From Flavobacterium anhuiense (lineage in GTDB: Bacteria > Bacteroidota > Bacteroidia > Flavobacteriales > Flavobacteriaceae), in NCBI RefSeq assembly GCF_004151235.1, contig NZ_JUIV01000003.1, positions 62,001 through 126,000 of the forward strand: a DNA stretch of 64,000 nucleotides. Reading direction: 5' to 3'. Position numbers and translations under genes: made by a program. How positions within the stretch are numbered: the first letter of the stretch is position 1; each line of letters begins with the position of its first letter. Under the pieces are notes generated by a model, which worked only from the letters and a program-made list of their open reading frames with translations, did not search any database and had not been told where the DNA came from. This document shows, in pieces, positions 7,609-16,697 of this stretch.

Positions 7609-8880
7609 CTAATTATTTTTAAGCAGTTCTAATCCGATGGCACATTTTAAGCATGCTTTATGCTCACAATATTCATTTTTAAGTTCAAGTAATGCTTGAC
7701 TTTCAAATGCCGACTGAGACTTTATTCCAAACGAATTAAACTTGTCAATAATGGCGTTTTTCTCTGGAGCAACTTCATTTATAAAGTCAATCAAATCTTC
7801 GGCAATTGATTCGCCTCTTATATTAGAATAAGCAAATTGAAGCGGCATTATAGTATTAATAATTACTAAATCTATAAATGACTTAGAAAGCATCTTAGAC
7901 TTCTTTGGACTTTCTTTATCAAACTGATAATGGTTCTGCCAATACAGACTTGCAGAAATATTCAGCAATCGATATACTTCATCAACAGATTTTAAATCAA
8001 TTATTTTTGAAAATAGATTTTGATTTCTATGATATAAAGATGCTAATTGAGAAAGCCTAATAGTCGGGAAATTATCTGGGCGAAGCTTAAAAAACTGAAG
8101 AGGATCTGCATAAGTCTTTTCTATCTGATATTTATGCAGCAAATAAAAATATCGAAACTTTAAATCTTTATAATAAACATCTTCTTTTTCTGTTTCCAAT
8201 AATCCTGAAGTTCCAAAAAGAAGCGCTTCAAGATTTTCGACTTCAAAACTTTCTTTTCTAATTACTGAAAAAGGAATTGCTTTTGATATCTGCAAAAAGG
8301 AATTTCCGTTGGTATTTAAACCAAAATTTTTTGCCAGAAGGCAAAATAAGACCGCTTCCCAATCTTGATTGGTTTCTTCTAATAATTGATAAATAAACTT
8401 GGATTTTCGCTCTAAACGTTCAAAAAACAATCTTTCTCGCCAGTTCTTAAACACAAATTTGTCAATCTCTTTTAATTGCCTTTCACAAGAAATCCATGTT
8501 TTTGGAGAAACTAATGCATTATAATTTTCGATTATTTCTTTTGAAACATAATCTTTAAGGACTAGAACGGATATTTCTGTATTGTCTTCTCTAAAAATGG
8601 CTGTGTCATTTTCCCACACGACATGAAGAATCACATTTTTATAAGTGGCATCTTTTTCATGATTATGCAAATACCAGTCTGAAGATTTTAAATGAATCTC
8701 TACATTACCGGCCCACTTCTGATTTCCGATTTCTATATGAGCATTAAAAAAATCAGGCCCAGCAAGCTCCAAATAATCGCCTGTTTTAATGATGGTTATT
8801 TCTTCCCCTTGAGCAGATTTTAAATTCAAGCTACCAAACTTCTTGAATTTCCAGAGGTAATGAAGGAAGTCTTCTTTCAT
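7609..8880 (-). CDS. DUF2851 family protein
   Basis: A 423-residue soluble protein whose start (KEDFLHYLWKFKKFGSLNL) and following AGPDFFNAHIEIGNQKWAGNVEIHLKSSDW blocks match the Bacteroidota-specific DUF2851 family as I remember it. The C-terminus contains a possible metal-binding cluster CEHKACLKCAIG. No signal peptide or membrane segment is seen. Function is unknown. It lies between a DnaQ-like exonuclease and a PspC gene on the same strand, but spacing and repeats do not prove an operon. Confidence 0.85.
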   Translation of the reverse strand: MKEDFLHYLWKFKKFGSLNLKSAQGEEITIIKTGDYLELAGPDFFNAHIEIGNQKWAGNVEIHLKSSDWYLHNHEKDATYKNVILHVVWENDTAIFREDNTEISVLVLKDYVSKEIIENYNALVSPKTWISCERQLKEIDKFVFKNWRERLFFERLERKSKFIYQLLEETNQDWEAVLFCLLAKNFGLNTNGNSFLQISKAIPFSVIRKESFEVENLEALLFGTSGLLETEKEDVYYKDLKFRYFYLLHKYQIEKTYADPLQFFKLRPDNFPTIRLSQLASLYHRNQNLFSKIIDLKSVDEVYRLLNISASLYWQNHYQFDKESPKKSKMLSKSFIDLVIINTIMPLQFAYSNIRGESIAEDLIDFINEVAPEKNAIIDKFNSFGIKSQSAFESQALLELKNEYCEHKACLKCAIGLELLKNN

Positions 8881-8957
8881 TTTAGATTTTATAGTGTAAT
8901 TACAAAATCTAAAAGTAATTAAATTTTAATATTATTCTTACAAATAAGTAAAATTAT

Positions 8958-9440
8958 TTAACGAAGCAAGTACAATTTAGCACAAGCTCTTGCATCTGAT
9001 AGTGCCTCATGGTGATTTAGCTGAATATTCATTTCGCGACAGCAATCACTTAATTTGGTTGGTTTTATACCTTTAGCTTTATAGATTTTAACGGTACACT
9101 CCCATTTTGTAGCAATGTTCAAATCATCATAATTTAAGCCATGAAGCAGCATTGTTTTCATTAAAACATTACGATCAAAACTTTCATTGTGTGCCACCAC
9201 AACTCTATTTTTTAACCTTTTTTCAATCTCAGGATAGATTTGAAAAAAAGATTTTGCATTGACTGTATCTTTAGGATAAATTCCGTGAACACGAATCGTA
9301 AACGGATTATATTCATTATTTGGCGGTTTAATTAAAGAAACATATTCGTCTACAATAATTCCGTTTTCAACCGTAACAATTCCCACCGAACACGGGTGAT
9401 AGCCAGTGGCAGTTTCAAAATCAATGGCAGTAAAATTCAT
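8958..9440 (-). CDS. 3'-5' exonuclease, DnaQ-like DEDDh family
   Basis: A 160-residue single-domain exonuclease. Exo motif I is AIDFETA (Asp7, Glu9), motif II is VVAHNESFDRNVL, and motif III is NHHEALSDARACAKL with the DEDDh histidine and aspartate. Such proteins degrade DNA or RNA 3' ends with two metal ions. Freestanding forms include DNA polymerase III epsilon-like and RNase T-like nucleases. No polymerase or helicase domain is fused. Its preferred substrate cannot be told from the sequence. Confidence 0.9.
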   Translation of the reverse strand: MNFTAIDFETATGYHPCSVGIVTVENGIIVDEYVSLIKPPNNEYNPFTIRVHGIYPKDTVNAKSFFQIYPEIEKRLKNRVVVAHNESFDRNVLMKTMLLHGLNYDDLNIATKWECTVKIYKAKGIKPTKLSDCCREMNIQLNHHEALSDARACAKLYLLR

Positions 9441-9452
9441 ACTCTATTTTTA

Positions 9453-9501
9453 AAAAGACAAATCCATAAACCTTATCGAAAAACAACTCGGTTTATGGAT
9501 T
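9453..9501 (-). terminator. Terminator downstream of the cystathionine beta-synthase-like gene
   Basis: AATCCATAAACC (9461-9472) pairs with GGTTTATGGATT (9490-9501). On the minus strand the stem is followed by a T-rich run after a few bases, so it can end transcription of the upstream PLP enzyme gene. Confidence 0.65.
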
Positions 9502-9521
9502 ATTAATTATTTATAAAAGGC

Positions 9522-10883
9522 TTACTTTATTGAGCCAATAATATCATATTTAGTGATAATGTGGTGATGTCCGTTTCCTAAATCAACTAAAACAGCATCA
9601 TTTTCTTTGCTGAAAAGTTTTGAAACTTCTTCGATTGGCGTTCCTAATTTTACAATTGGAAAAGGTTTACCCATTACTTCTTTAATTGGTTTTTCGGCTA
9701 CATTTTTATCAGCAACATAACTTCTAAACAAATCTGTTTCGTCTACAGAACCAACAAAACCGTTGATGTCAACAACCGGAATCTGCGAAATTTTATATTT
9801 ACGCATACGCTCAATTGCATGCGAAACTAATTCCTCAGTACGCACTACAATCAGTTCTTTATCAATATGATCTTTGATAACATCTTCTGCTTTTGTTACA
9901 TTCTCTTCTAAGAATCCGCGCTCACGCATCCAATCATCGTTGAACATTTTACCTACATATCGGCTTCCAGAATCGTGAAATAGCACTACTACAACATCAT
10001 CTGGCTTAAAATGTTCTTTCAACTGTAATAAACCTTTTATACAAGCGCCTGCAGAATTTCCAACAAAAATACCCTCTTCAAGAGCAATCTTTCTAGTATA
10101 AACCGCAGCATCTTTATCGGTTACTTTTGTAAAGCCGTCAATTAGAGAAAAATCAACATTTTTAGGCAAAATATCTTCTCCAATACCTTCTGTTATATAA
10201 GAATAAATTTCGTTTTCATCGAAGATTCCCGTTTCGTGATATTTTTTAAAAACAGAACCATAAGTATCAATTCCCCAGATTTTGATATTTGGATTTTGCT
10301 CTTTTAAGTATTTTCCAACTCCAGAAATCGTTCCCCCCGTTCCTACTCCAACAACAAAATGTGTAATTTTTCCGTCTGTTTGTTTCCAAATTTCAGGTCC
10401 TGTCTGCTCATAATGTGCCAGCGAATTTGACATATTATCGTATTGATTTACATACCAAGAATTTGGTGTTTCTTCAGCTAAACGTTTTGAAACCGAATAA
10501 TAAGAGCGTGGATCTGTAGGTTCAACATCTGTCGGGCAAACAACAACTTTTGCTCCAACAGCACGAAGAATATCCATTTTTTCTTTAGACTGTTTGTCTG
10601 AGATCACACAAATTAATTTGTATCCTTTTACGATTGCAACAAGTGCAAGTCCCATTCCCGTATTTCCAGAAGTTCCTTCAATAATAGTTCCTCCTGGTTT
10701 TAGTCGGCCATCTGCCTCAGCATCTTCAATCATTTTTACAGCCATTCTGTCTTTTACAGAATTACCAGGATTAAAGGTTTCGACTTTTGCCAATACTAAC
10801 GCATCAATTTCAGCAACAATTTTGTTGAGTTTTACTAATGGTGTGTTACCAATTGTTTCTAAAATGTTATTTGAAAAGTCCAT
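9522..10883 (-). CDS. Pyridoxal-phosphate cystathionine beta-synthase-like enzyme with CBS pair
   Basis: A 453-residue fold-type II PLP enzyme. The catalytic domain (1 to about 320) shows the PLP lysine Lys44 in NPGNSVKDRMA, the substrate loop GTSGNTGMGLA and the phosphate loop GVGTGGTISGVGKYL. Residues about 340-453 form a tandem CBS domain (SHAIERMRKYKISQIPVVD and the following repeat), as in eukaryotic cystathionine beta-synthase. It should condense serine or an activated serine with homocysteine or sulfide. Cysteine synthase activity is the alternative. The CBS pair suggests allosteric control, possibly by an adenosyl ligand. Confidence 0.92.
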   Translation of the reverse strand: MDFSNNILETIGNTPLVKLNKIVAEIDALVLAKVETFNPGNSVKDRMAVKMIEDAEADGRLKPGGTIIEGTSGNTGMGLALVAIVKGYKLICVISDKQSKEKMDILRAVGAKVVVCPTDVEPTDPRSYYSVSKRLAEETPNSWYVNQYDNMSNSLAHYEQTGPEIWKQTDGKITHFVVGVGTGGTISGVGKYLKEQNPNIKIWGIDTYGSVFKKYHETGIFDENEIYSYITEGIGEDILPKNVDFSLIDGFTKVTDKDAAVYTRKIALEEGIFVGNSAGACIKGLLQLKEHFKPDDVVVVLFHDSGSRYVGKMFNDDWMRERGFLEENVTKAEDVIKDHIDKELIVVRTEELVSHAIERMRKYKISQIPVVDINGFVGSVDETDLFRSYVADKNVAEKPIKEVMGKPFPIVKLGTPIEEVSKLFSKENDAVLVDLGNGHHHIITKYDIIGSIK

Positions 10884-10933
10884 TTTTATTTAAGTTTTAT
10901 TAAGTGGTTCTAAATAAAAAATAAAGCCAGTTT

Positions 10934-12919
10934 TTATTGGAAGAAATTCCAAACCAGACCAAAACGAAGCACAAAATCACGATACGGATTATGTGGCGCC
11001 GCATAATAGTTGCTTTGTGTAAATAAAGCATTAAAATGTTCCGCTTTTAAATAAAAACGGGTCTGGCGTATTCTGGCATTTACAAAGAAATCGAATGTTG
11101 CAAAACCTCCGGTTTTTTTATCCTGCTGTACAAAAAATTCTGCAATAACAGGATTATAATCATCTCCATAGTATTTCGTCATATAATTAAATACAAGCCC
11201 TGTTTGCATAAACAATGCTTTTTTAAATAAATGATTTGAGTAATAGAATGTGTTTCTAGTCACAAAATCAGGCACATTCAAAATTAAATCTGACTGATCT
11301 ACTTTCTGATATAAAAGTGTATTATCTAATGCAAAAGGTCCAAATTTAAATTCTCGGCTTGCTTTTATCTCTAAATAATTAATTACATTTCCGTATTGCA
11401 TTGGTTTCACAATCTGCTCACTTGCCGCTTTTTCTGCGTCTGTAGCCATATCAGTAAAATATAAATGATCTTTTAGAACTGTATATTGAACTTGTCCTGT
11501 TAACCATGGAGTTGTAATCTCTGCACTTAACGAATTGATTTTTTCGTTTTTAAAATTATTAGACCAATTGTACGAAATCCAGCTACTTTGGTACAAATTA
11601 TAATTATTGTTCGGCAATTTATTAATGTTGCGATATCTGAAATCAAATTTGATTTTTTCACTCATATTGTATCGCAGCTTAGCGTCTAAATCTGAAAGCG
11701 ACTGATTGGTAATTGATCTTGAATACAAAAATCTACCATTCCATTTGTTTTTCTGATACTCGTATTGAGCACCGAAATTATTAAACTGCAAAAACAAATT
11801 ATCTGGAACCGCACTTCCGTCAGCATTAACAATAATTCTGTTGTATTTATAATTGGATCTATAATCGTCTAAAAAAAATATAAACTTACCTAAAAGAGAA
11901 TTCTCATAAGCCGCTCCTACTTTATTATACAATCTTTCGTATTTAGTCTGATCGTTAATATTGCTTGCTGCGTACGAGTCGCCAAATCGCTGTATTCGCG
12001 TAGTTGATCCATCGTTAGCTGTTATTGTTGAAATTACAGTTGGCTGTTTATATTCATAATCTTTATATTCATAGTTAAATTGATGTGTTATATATAGGTT
12101 ATTGCTTGCATCATTTTGATTTACTCTAAAGGCATGGTCAAAAAACAATCTTCTTCCTTTTAAAAATGACTCTGCGTCAGTTAAATATACCTGCAATCTT
12201 TGTCGATTTTTATAATCTTTATTATCACTTTCAAAATCAGCATCGTTTGTAATACCTCCATTTTCCTCATTCAATATATCCTGATTTGTAAAATGCGCGT
12301 TTATTGCGTAACGCTTATTGGTTGTAGCATAACTGGTTGTAATTCTTAAATTTCCAGCACTAACCAATTGATTATTATAATCTCCCTCAGATCTTAATCC
12401 TTTATAAGCTATAGAGAAATTAAGATTTTTAGAAGCATTTAATGTGATGAAAGAATCTACATTTTGTCCTTTTTTTATAGTAGTATTAAAGAACAACTCT
12501 GTTAAGGGAGTTGCAACAGAATAATATCTAATTTGATCTGCCTGCATATATAGAGAATGCTTCCCGTTAAAACCAATTTCTGGATAAGGAGAAAAGCTCG
12601 TCAAACTATATTGCAACGTATTTAATGGCTGGCCAATATTAGAAAACTCCTGAAGTCCAAAAAGATCTTTTCTTAAATGGTTCTGTCTGTAAGCACTTTT
12701 AATCGTCAGTGAAGTATCTGCATAAATGGTATCATGTTCTAATGTCACAATTTTATATTGATCTATTGTCGCTATTTTTTGTTTTTTCTTTTTTACGGTA
12801 TCCGTTATACTTGAATATTCCGTATTCATATCTAAATTACTTTTAGAAGCAGGTTTTTTCCCTTGCGAAAACAATAAAGTTGGAACAACTAATAGATATA
12901 GAAAAATGAATATTCTCAT
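10934..12919 (-). CDS. Putative outer-membrane porin, Bacteroidota Porin_10-like family
   Basis: A 661-residue exported protein. Residues 1-19 form a signal peptide ending FSQG. The rest is rich in alternating aromatic beta-strands, for example YNRIIVNADG and RFYLKAEHFNALF, and it ends in phenylalanine plus glutamine (VWNFFQ) like a beta-barrel. It resembles the large putative porin family of Flavobacteriia. No plug or TonB box is seen, so passive diffusion is more likely than active uptake. It lies 50 nt upstream of the PLP enzyme gene on the same strand and has its own -7 box. Confidence 0.78.
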   Translation of the reverse strand: MRIFIFLYLLVVPTLLFSQGKKPASKSNLDMNTEYSSITDTVKKKKQKIATIDQYKIVTLEHDTIYADTSLTIKSAYRQNHLRKDLFGLQEFSNIGQPLNTLQYSLTSFSPYPEIGFNGKHSLYMQADQIRYYSVATPLTELFFNTTIKKGQNVDSFITLNASKNLNFSIAYKGLRSEGDYNNQLVSAGNLRITTSYATTNKRYAINAHFTNQDILNEENGGITNDADFESDNKDYKNRQRLQVYLTDAESFLKGRRLFFDHAFRVNQNDASNNLYITHQFNYEYKDYEYKQPTVISTITANDGSTTRIQRFGDSYAASNINDQTKYERLYNKVGAAYENSLLGKFIFFLDDYRSNYKYNRIIVNADGSAVPDNLFLQFNNFGAQYEYQKNKWNGRFLYSRSITNQSLSDLDAKLRYNMSEKIKFDFRYRNINKLPNNNYNLYQSSWISYNWSNNFKNEKINSLSAEITTPWLTGQVQYTVLKDHLYFTDMATDAEKAASEQIVKPMQYGNVINYLEIKASREFKFGPFALDNTLLYQKVDQSDLILNVPDFVTRNTFYYSNHLFKKALFMQTGLVFNYMTKYYGDDYNPVIAEFFVQQDKKTGGFATFDFFVNARIRQTRFYLKAEHFNALFTQSNYYAAPHNPYRDFVLRFGLVWNFFQ

Positions 12920-12960
12920 TGATGGCTTTGTATAAATTTATTTTGTCAAAATTTGCTAAG

Positions 12961-12968
12961 CAAAGGTA
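12961..12968 (-). promoter_or_regulatory. -7 promoter box of the putative porin gene
   Basis: TACCTTTG on the minus strand matches TAnnTTTG and lies about 41 nt upstream of the porin start. No clear -33 TTG at the right distance was found. Confidence 0.5.
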
Positions 12969-13017
12969 AATTATAAAAACAAATAAATAAAAAAACACTT
13001 CATTTTATACAATTGCC

Positions 13018-13048
13018 TTGGCTGACAGTACGAAAACGAATATTTTTG
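13018..13048 (+). promoter_or_regulatory. Promoter of rnhB
   Basis: TTG (13018-13020), a 20-bp spacer and TATTTTTG (13041-13048) fit the Bacteroidota -33/-7 pattern. The rnhB ATG follows about 39 nt later. Confidence 0.7.
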
Positions 13049-13087
13049 CTGAAAATTTCATCTTATTTGTTATTTAAAACCTAAAAA

Positions 13088-13750
13088 ATGCTCGAAAAAA
13101 ATTTCTCAGGATTTGTTTTAGAAACTGGAACTGATGAAGCCGGCAGAGGATGTTTGGCTGGTCCAGTTACTGCAGCAGCTATTATTTTACCCGAACATTT
13201 TGAGAATAAAATTCTGAATGATAGTAAACAATTATCTGAAAAAACGAGAGCGCTTTTAAGACCAATTATCGAAGAACAGGCAGTTTGCTTTGCCGTTACG
13301 CATTTGTTTCCAGATGAAATTGATGAAATAAACATTCTAAATGCCTCAATGAAAGGAATGCAGGAATGTATCTTAAAACTTAAACATGTTCCAGAATATA
13401 TTATTGTTGACGGAAACCGTTCTTTAAATGCTAAACTTGGTCTAAAAAATACGTTCGGAAAACAGTTTACTCAAGATGAAATTGCGCTTTTAAAATCGAT
13501 TCCTAATCAAAGCATTATAAAAGGTGATGGAAAATATCTGAGTATTGCAGCGGCATCTGTTTTAGCAAAAACGTATCGTGACGAATATATGGATCAAATC
13601 CATGAAGAATTTCCAATGTATAATTGGAAACAAAATAAAGGATATCCAACCAAAGAGCATCGTGAAGCCATCAAAGAATTTGGAACCACAAAATATCATA
13701 GAATGAGTTTTAGGCTCTTGCCTGAGCAATTAGAACTCGATTTATTTTAA
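13088..13750 (+). CDS. rnhB: Ribonuclease HII
   Basis: A 220-residue enzyme that removes ribonucleotides from DNA and RNA primers from RNA-DNA hybrids. The N-terminal motif [14 protein letters not shown] contains the DEG catalytic pair (Asp16, Glu17) and the ribonucleotide-recognising Gly-Arg-Gly. The third acidic residue is in YIIVDGN and the fourth region is [12 protein letters not shown]. The length is typical. It is a single gene with its own promoter and a terminator immediately after the stop codon. Confidence 0.97.
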   Translation: MLEKNFSGFVLETGTDEAGRGCLAGPVTAAAIILPEHFENKILNDSKQLSEKTRALLRPIIEEQAVCFAVTHLFPDEIDEINILNASMKGMQECILKLKHVPEYIIVDGNRSLNAKLGLKNTFGKQFTQDEIALLKSIPNQSIIKGDGKYLSIAAASVLAKTYRDEYMDQIHEEFPMYNWKQNKGYPTKEHREAIKEFGTTKYHRMSFRLLPEQLELDLF

Positions 13751-13751
13751 T

Positions 13752-13783
13752 AAAAAAAACGACCTATTATCTAGGTCGTTTTT
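13752..13783. terminator. Bidirectional terminator, rnhB / NTF2-like gene
   Basis: ACGACCTA and TAGGTCGT form a stem around a short ttat/c loop, with eight A on the left and five T on the right. It serves two convergent genes. Confidence 0.88.
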
Positions 13784-13785
13784 AA

Positions 13786-14637
13786 TTACTTTTTGCTCTT
13801 TAAAAACTCAGCAAATGTTTTTGTGTCATAGTAAAAAGATTTAACAGCAGTAATTTTTCCATCTTTCAAATCTAAATGCTCTGAAATTGGAACTGACATT
13901 GTTTTACCTGATTTTTTAGATTTACAGCTTATTGTAAAATAAATGATTACTTCATTTTTAGAAGCATCACTAAAATAAGTTGGTTCTTTTTCTATCTGAA
14001 GATCAAAAAACTCTGTTGATTTTGTAAACATTTTTGTCCATTCGCTAAAACCTACATAAGTTCCTCCGTAAGGTAAACCATTAGCTTGATTGTAAATTGC
14101 GCCATCTGCAACTACAGCAGCCAAAGCATCAAAATCTCTTGTTTTAAAAAAGCTTTCGTAATATTTTACCGCAACTTTTAAATTATCTGTTTCAAGGTTT
14201 TTCAAAATATCTGCTTCAGACAAAGTCGCACCTTTGTCCCAGAAACCAATAATTTTACTTACTTGTCCTTTACCATTTAAACGAGCAAAATCACGTCCAG
14301 CTAGTATAAGATTATTTTTGGAGTCTAGAACTTTCCATTCCCAAGTTACATAATTGTCTTTTACAATTTTGGATCCCGAAGTCAATACCGCATCTGGATT
14401 TTTCTTGTAAAATTCGTTGATAACATTATTAAATGCCGCAATTCCTTTTATTGAAGCCGAAGGATCTTCAAAAGTACTGTCTTCTAACCAGATTGATTTA
14501 ATCATCTTTAATCTGGTATCGCTGTTTTTTTCCTGCCACACTTTTTCATAAACTGCAACTGGATATAATTTATCTTTCTTTTGGGCAAAAAGACCGTTAA
14601 GCGCAAAAAGGAAACAGAATAAGTAGATTTTTCTCAT
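13786..14637 (-). CDS. Exported protein with two NTF2/SnoaL-like domains
   Basis: I chose the ATG at 14637 (283 residues), because it starts a clean signal peptide MRKIYLFCFLFALNGLFAQ. Extending two codons to a TTG at 14643 adds nothing. Residues about 30-135 and 150-275 look like two SnoaL/NTF2-like alpha+beta domains, each about 110 residues (IKSIWLEDSTFEDPSASIKG and YYESFFKTRDFDALAAVVAD). Such domains bind small hydrophobic ligands or act as isomerases or hydrolases. No catalytic residues can be assigned. It is probably periplasmic. Confidence 0.72.
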   Translation of the reverse strand: MRKIYLFCFLFALNGLFAQKKDKLYPVAVYEKVWQEKNSDTRLKMIKSIWLEDSTFEDPSASIKGIAAFNNVINEFYKKNPDAVLTSGSKIVKDNYVTWEWKVLDSKNNLILAGRDFARLNGKGQVSKIIGFWDKGATLSEADILKNLETDNLKVAVKYYESFFKTRDFDALAAVVADGAIYNQANGLPYGGTYVGFSEWTKMFTKSTEFFDLQIEKEPTYFSDASKNEVIIYFTISCKSKKSGKTMSVPISEHLDLKDGKITAVKSFYYDTKTFAEFLKSKK

Positions 14638-14888
14638 AAGCAATCGGAAATAAAATGAAATTTTAATTTAATAGTATAAAACCAAATTTAGCATAAATAG
14701 CTAAGAGAATTACAAGTAGTTTAGAATTTGTCATCCCTTCAAAATCTTAACTTTTGAGAAATGATTTTTCTGTTTTTTGAATATAAATTTAAGAAAAAAA
14801 CGCTTTATATTAAAAAAAACAGTCTTGTTTCCTCACTCAAGAACAAAATAATTATCTTAGAAAAAATACATTTACCATTCAAATAAAA

Positions 14889-14928
14889 AACCCGTTTCAA
14901 ATCAGTACTTGAAACGGGTTAATTTTTA
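14889..14928 (-). terminator. Terminator of the lipoprotein-lipB unit
   Basis: AACCCGTTTCAA pairs with TTGAAACGGGTT around atcagtac. It is flanked by A on the left and T-rich sequence on the right, placed just downstream of lipB. The rest of 14638-14888 is A/T-rich and shows no gene. Confidence 0.85.
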
Positions 14929-14940
14929 CAGCAATTCTTT

Positions 14941-15639
14941 TTAAACAAATTCGGCCTCAAACAGCTCAGTAAAATGCTTAATGATTTTAGATTTTACTTC
15001 TTCTTCGTCTACTTTTTCTACGCCAAGTTCTACGTTTAAAGAAGTAACACCTTTCCCGCGAATACCGCATGGAATAATATTATCAAAATAACCTAAATCG
15101 ACATTTACGTTTAAAGCAAATCCGTGCATGGTTACCCAGCGTGAAGCACGAACTCCCATAGCACATATTTTGCGTGCAAACGGAGTTCCTACACCCAGCC
15201 AAACTCCCGTTTCCCCTTCGCTTCTACCCGATTCTAAACCGTATTCTGCTAAAGTCAGAATAATAGATTCTTCTAGCAAACGAAGGTATTTATGAATATC
15301 GGTAAAGAAATTTTCTAAATCTAAAATTGGATAACCTACAATTTGCCCTGGTCCATGATAGGTAATATCACCGCCACGATTAATTTTATAGAATGTCGCT
15401 CCTTTCGCCTCGAGCTGCTTTTCGTTTAATAATAAGTTTTCGAGATCACCGCTTTTTCCTAAAGTATAAACATGCGGATGCTCAACAAAAAGCAAATAAT
15501 TTGGCGTTGGCAGATCTAATTCTTCTCTTCTGTTCTTGATTTTTAAATCGACAATATCTTTAAAGATTTCTTCCTGATATTCCCAAGTCGATTTATAATC
15601 TCTATTGCCCAGATCCTGAAGTTGGATTTTTTTATTCAT
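14941..15639 (-). CDS. lipB: Octanoyl-[acyl-carrier protein]:protein octanoyltransferase
   Basis: LipB moves octanoyl groups from acyl carrier protein to lipoyl domains, the first step of endogenous lipoate synthesis. The 232-residue protein shows the family blocks RGGDITYHGPGQIVGYPILD, KICAMGVRASRWVTMHGFAL with catalytic Lys157, and IIPCGIRGKGVTSL with catalytic Cys191. The length is normal. It starts 5 nt after the stop of an upstream lipoprotein gene, so the two are probably cotranscribed although no functional link is known. No lipA is in the window. Confidence 0.96.
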   Translation of the reverse strand: MNKKIQLQDLGNRDYKSTWEYQEEIFKDIVDLKIKNRREELDLPTPNYLLFVEHPHVYTLGKSGDLENLLLNEKQLEAKGATFYKINRGGDITYHGPGQIVGYPILDLENFFTDIHKYLRLLEESIILTLAEYGLESGRSEGETGVWLGVGTPFARKICAMGVRASRWVTMHGFALNVNVDLGYFDNIIPCGIRGKGVTSLNVELGVEKVDEEEVKSKIIKHFTELFEAEFV

Positions 15640-15644
15640 TTTAA

Positions 15645-16397
15645 TTATTTTTCAAACTCAACATCAAAGTTCAGTTTGTCAGGATTCTCCATATAATCCG
15701 TAAAAGAGTATTGAATTGTAATTGATTTTCGATCGTCGCTAAACAAAGCACTTGGATTAGAAACTTTCTTAATTTTTTTCGGGAAATGATACTTTACAAT
15801 ATAACTAGACGAAGCAAACATCATTTTGGTCATATCTCCAGCCGAATCTTTTGCCTTTACAGCCTGCAGTTTTTGCTGATCGATTATTGCTTTTCTTGCA
15901 AATTTCTTTCCATCGTAAGTATAGCTTAATTTACTGCCGTTGTCTCCAAAACTATTTCCAAGCGGACTAGCATTTGCCCCTCCTTCTAATTTCTGAAACG
16001 TACTTAAAGTCTGTAAAACATCCTGAAGTTCGTTGACATTTTTAAAATCTGTTCCTAATGTCATTAAAAACTGTTTTTTTTCAGAACTCATTTTTGTTGA
16101 AACAACAAAATTCTCAAGCTTTTTTAGTTCTTTCTGAGTTTCTGGAGATAACTTGGCAATACTGTCTTTTTTTTCTTCAAACATCTTTTTGAAAGTAAAA
16201 GTAGTATCTAAATCTTTTTTAGCATCTCCCATTTGACCTGCAATCTGATCGCCAGCCATTTCCATTAAGGCAGAACCATCCATATCGACAGAAAATTTTC
16301 CAGTTCCGTTATCATTAATATAAATGTTTTCAGTAAAAGTACAGCTTGTTAATGTCGCTATCAAAAAAGAAAAACTCAGTAATTTATATAATTTCAT
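15645..16397 (-). CDS. Lipoprotein of unknown function
   Basis: A 250-residue protein with a lipoprotein signal peptide MKLYKLLSFSFLIATLTSC and mature N-terminal Cys19. The body contains charged helical stretches (FKKMFEEKKDSIAKLSPETQ) and a C-terminal beta-rich part (SITIQYSFTDYMENPDKLNF). I do not recognise a domain. It is next to lipB with 5 nt between them. Confidence 0.7.
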   Translation of the reverse strand: MKLYKLLSFSFLIATLTSCTFTENIYINDNGTGKFSVDMDGSALMEMAGDQIAGQMGDAKKDLDTTFTFKKMFEEKKDSIAKLSPETQKELKKLENFVVSTKMSSEKKQFLMTLGTDFKNVNELQDVLQTLSTFQKLEGGANASPLGNSFGDNGSKLSYTYDGKKFARKAIIDQQKLQAVKAKDSAGDMTKMMFASSSYIVKYHFPKKIKKVSNPSALFSDDRKSITIQYSFTDYMENPDKLNFDVEFEK

Positions 16398-16627
16398 CGC
16401 AGGTATATTTTTATCAAAGATACAAAGAGTATTTTTAAAAATGCATTTTATTGAAAACCTCCAAATTATTGTTCCAACTCTACTTTAAATCCAAATCTTC
16501 ACTGCTTTCTTGCAAATTAGCCAGTACAATAAGAAGATATTTTACATTGGCCAAAATCAATCTACCCTAACAGCTATCAATGTCAACTAAAGTCGATTGA
16601 AACCCAACAAATTGATGTCACAAAAAA

Positions 16628-16655
16628 TCTAAAATCTGCATTCTAAAATCTGCAT
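16628..16655. repeat. Tandem duplication of a 14-bp TCTAAAATCTGCAT unit
   Basis: Two perfect back-to-back copies lie 10 bp upstream of the lysS -7 box. The unit contains the TCTAAAATC word found in other intergenic repeats of this window. Confidence 0.85.
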
Positions 16656-16664
16656 TCTTTTCTT

Positions 16665-16672
16665 TATCTTTG
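16665..16672 (+). promoter_or_regulatory. -7 promoter box of lysS
   Basis: TATCTTTG followed by CA matches TAnnTTTG, 25 nt upstream of the lysS start. The -33 region falls in the tandem 14-bp repeat and has no clear TTG. Confidence 0.65.
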
Positions 16673-16697
16673 CACACTTAAAAAAATAGCACAAAAA

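Larger units (their letters stand above)
16398..16697. other. Intergenic region upstream of lysS
   Basis: About 300 bp between two divergent genes. No ORF with coding character was seen. The right end holds two perfect tandem copies of a 14-bp unit TCTAAAATCTGCAT (16628-16641 and 16642-16655), then the lysS -7 box. Confidence 0.6.
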
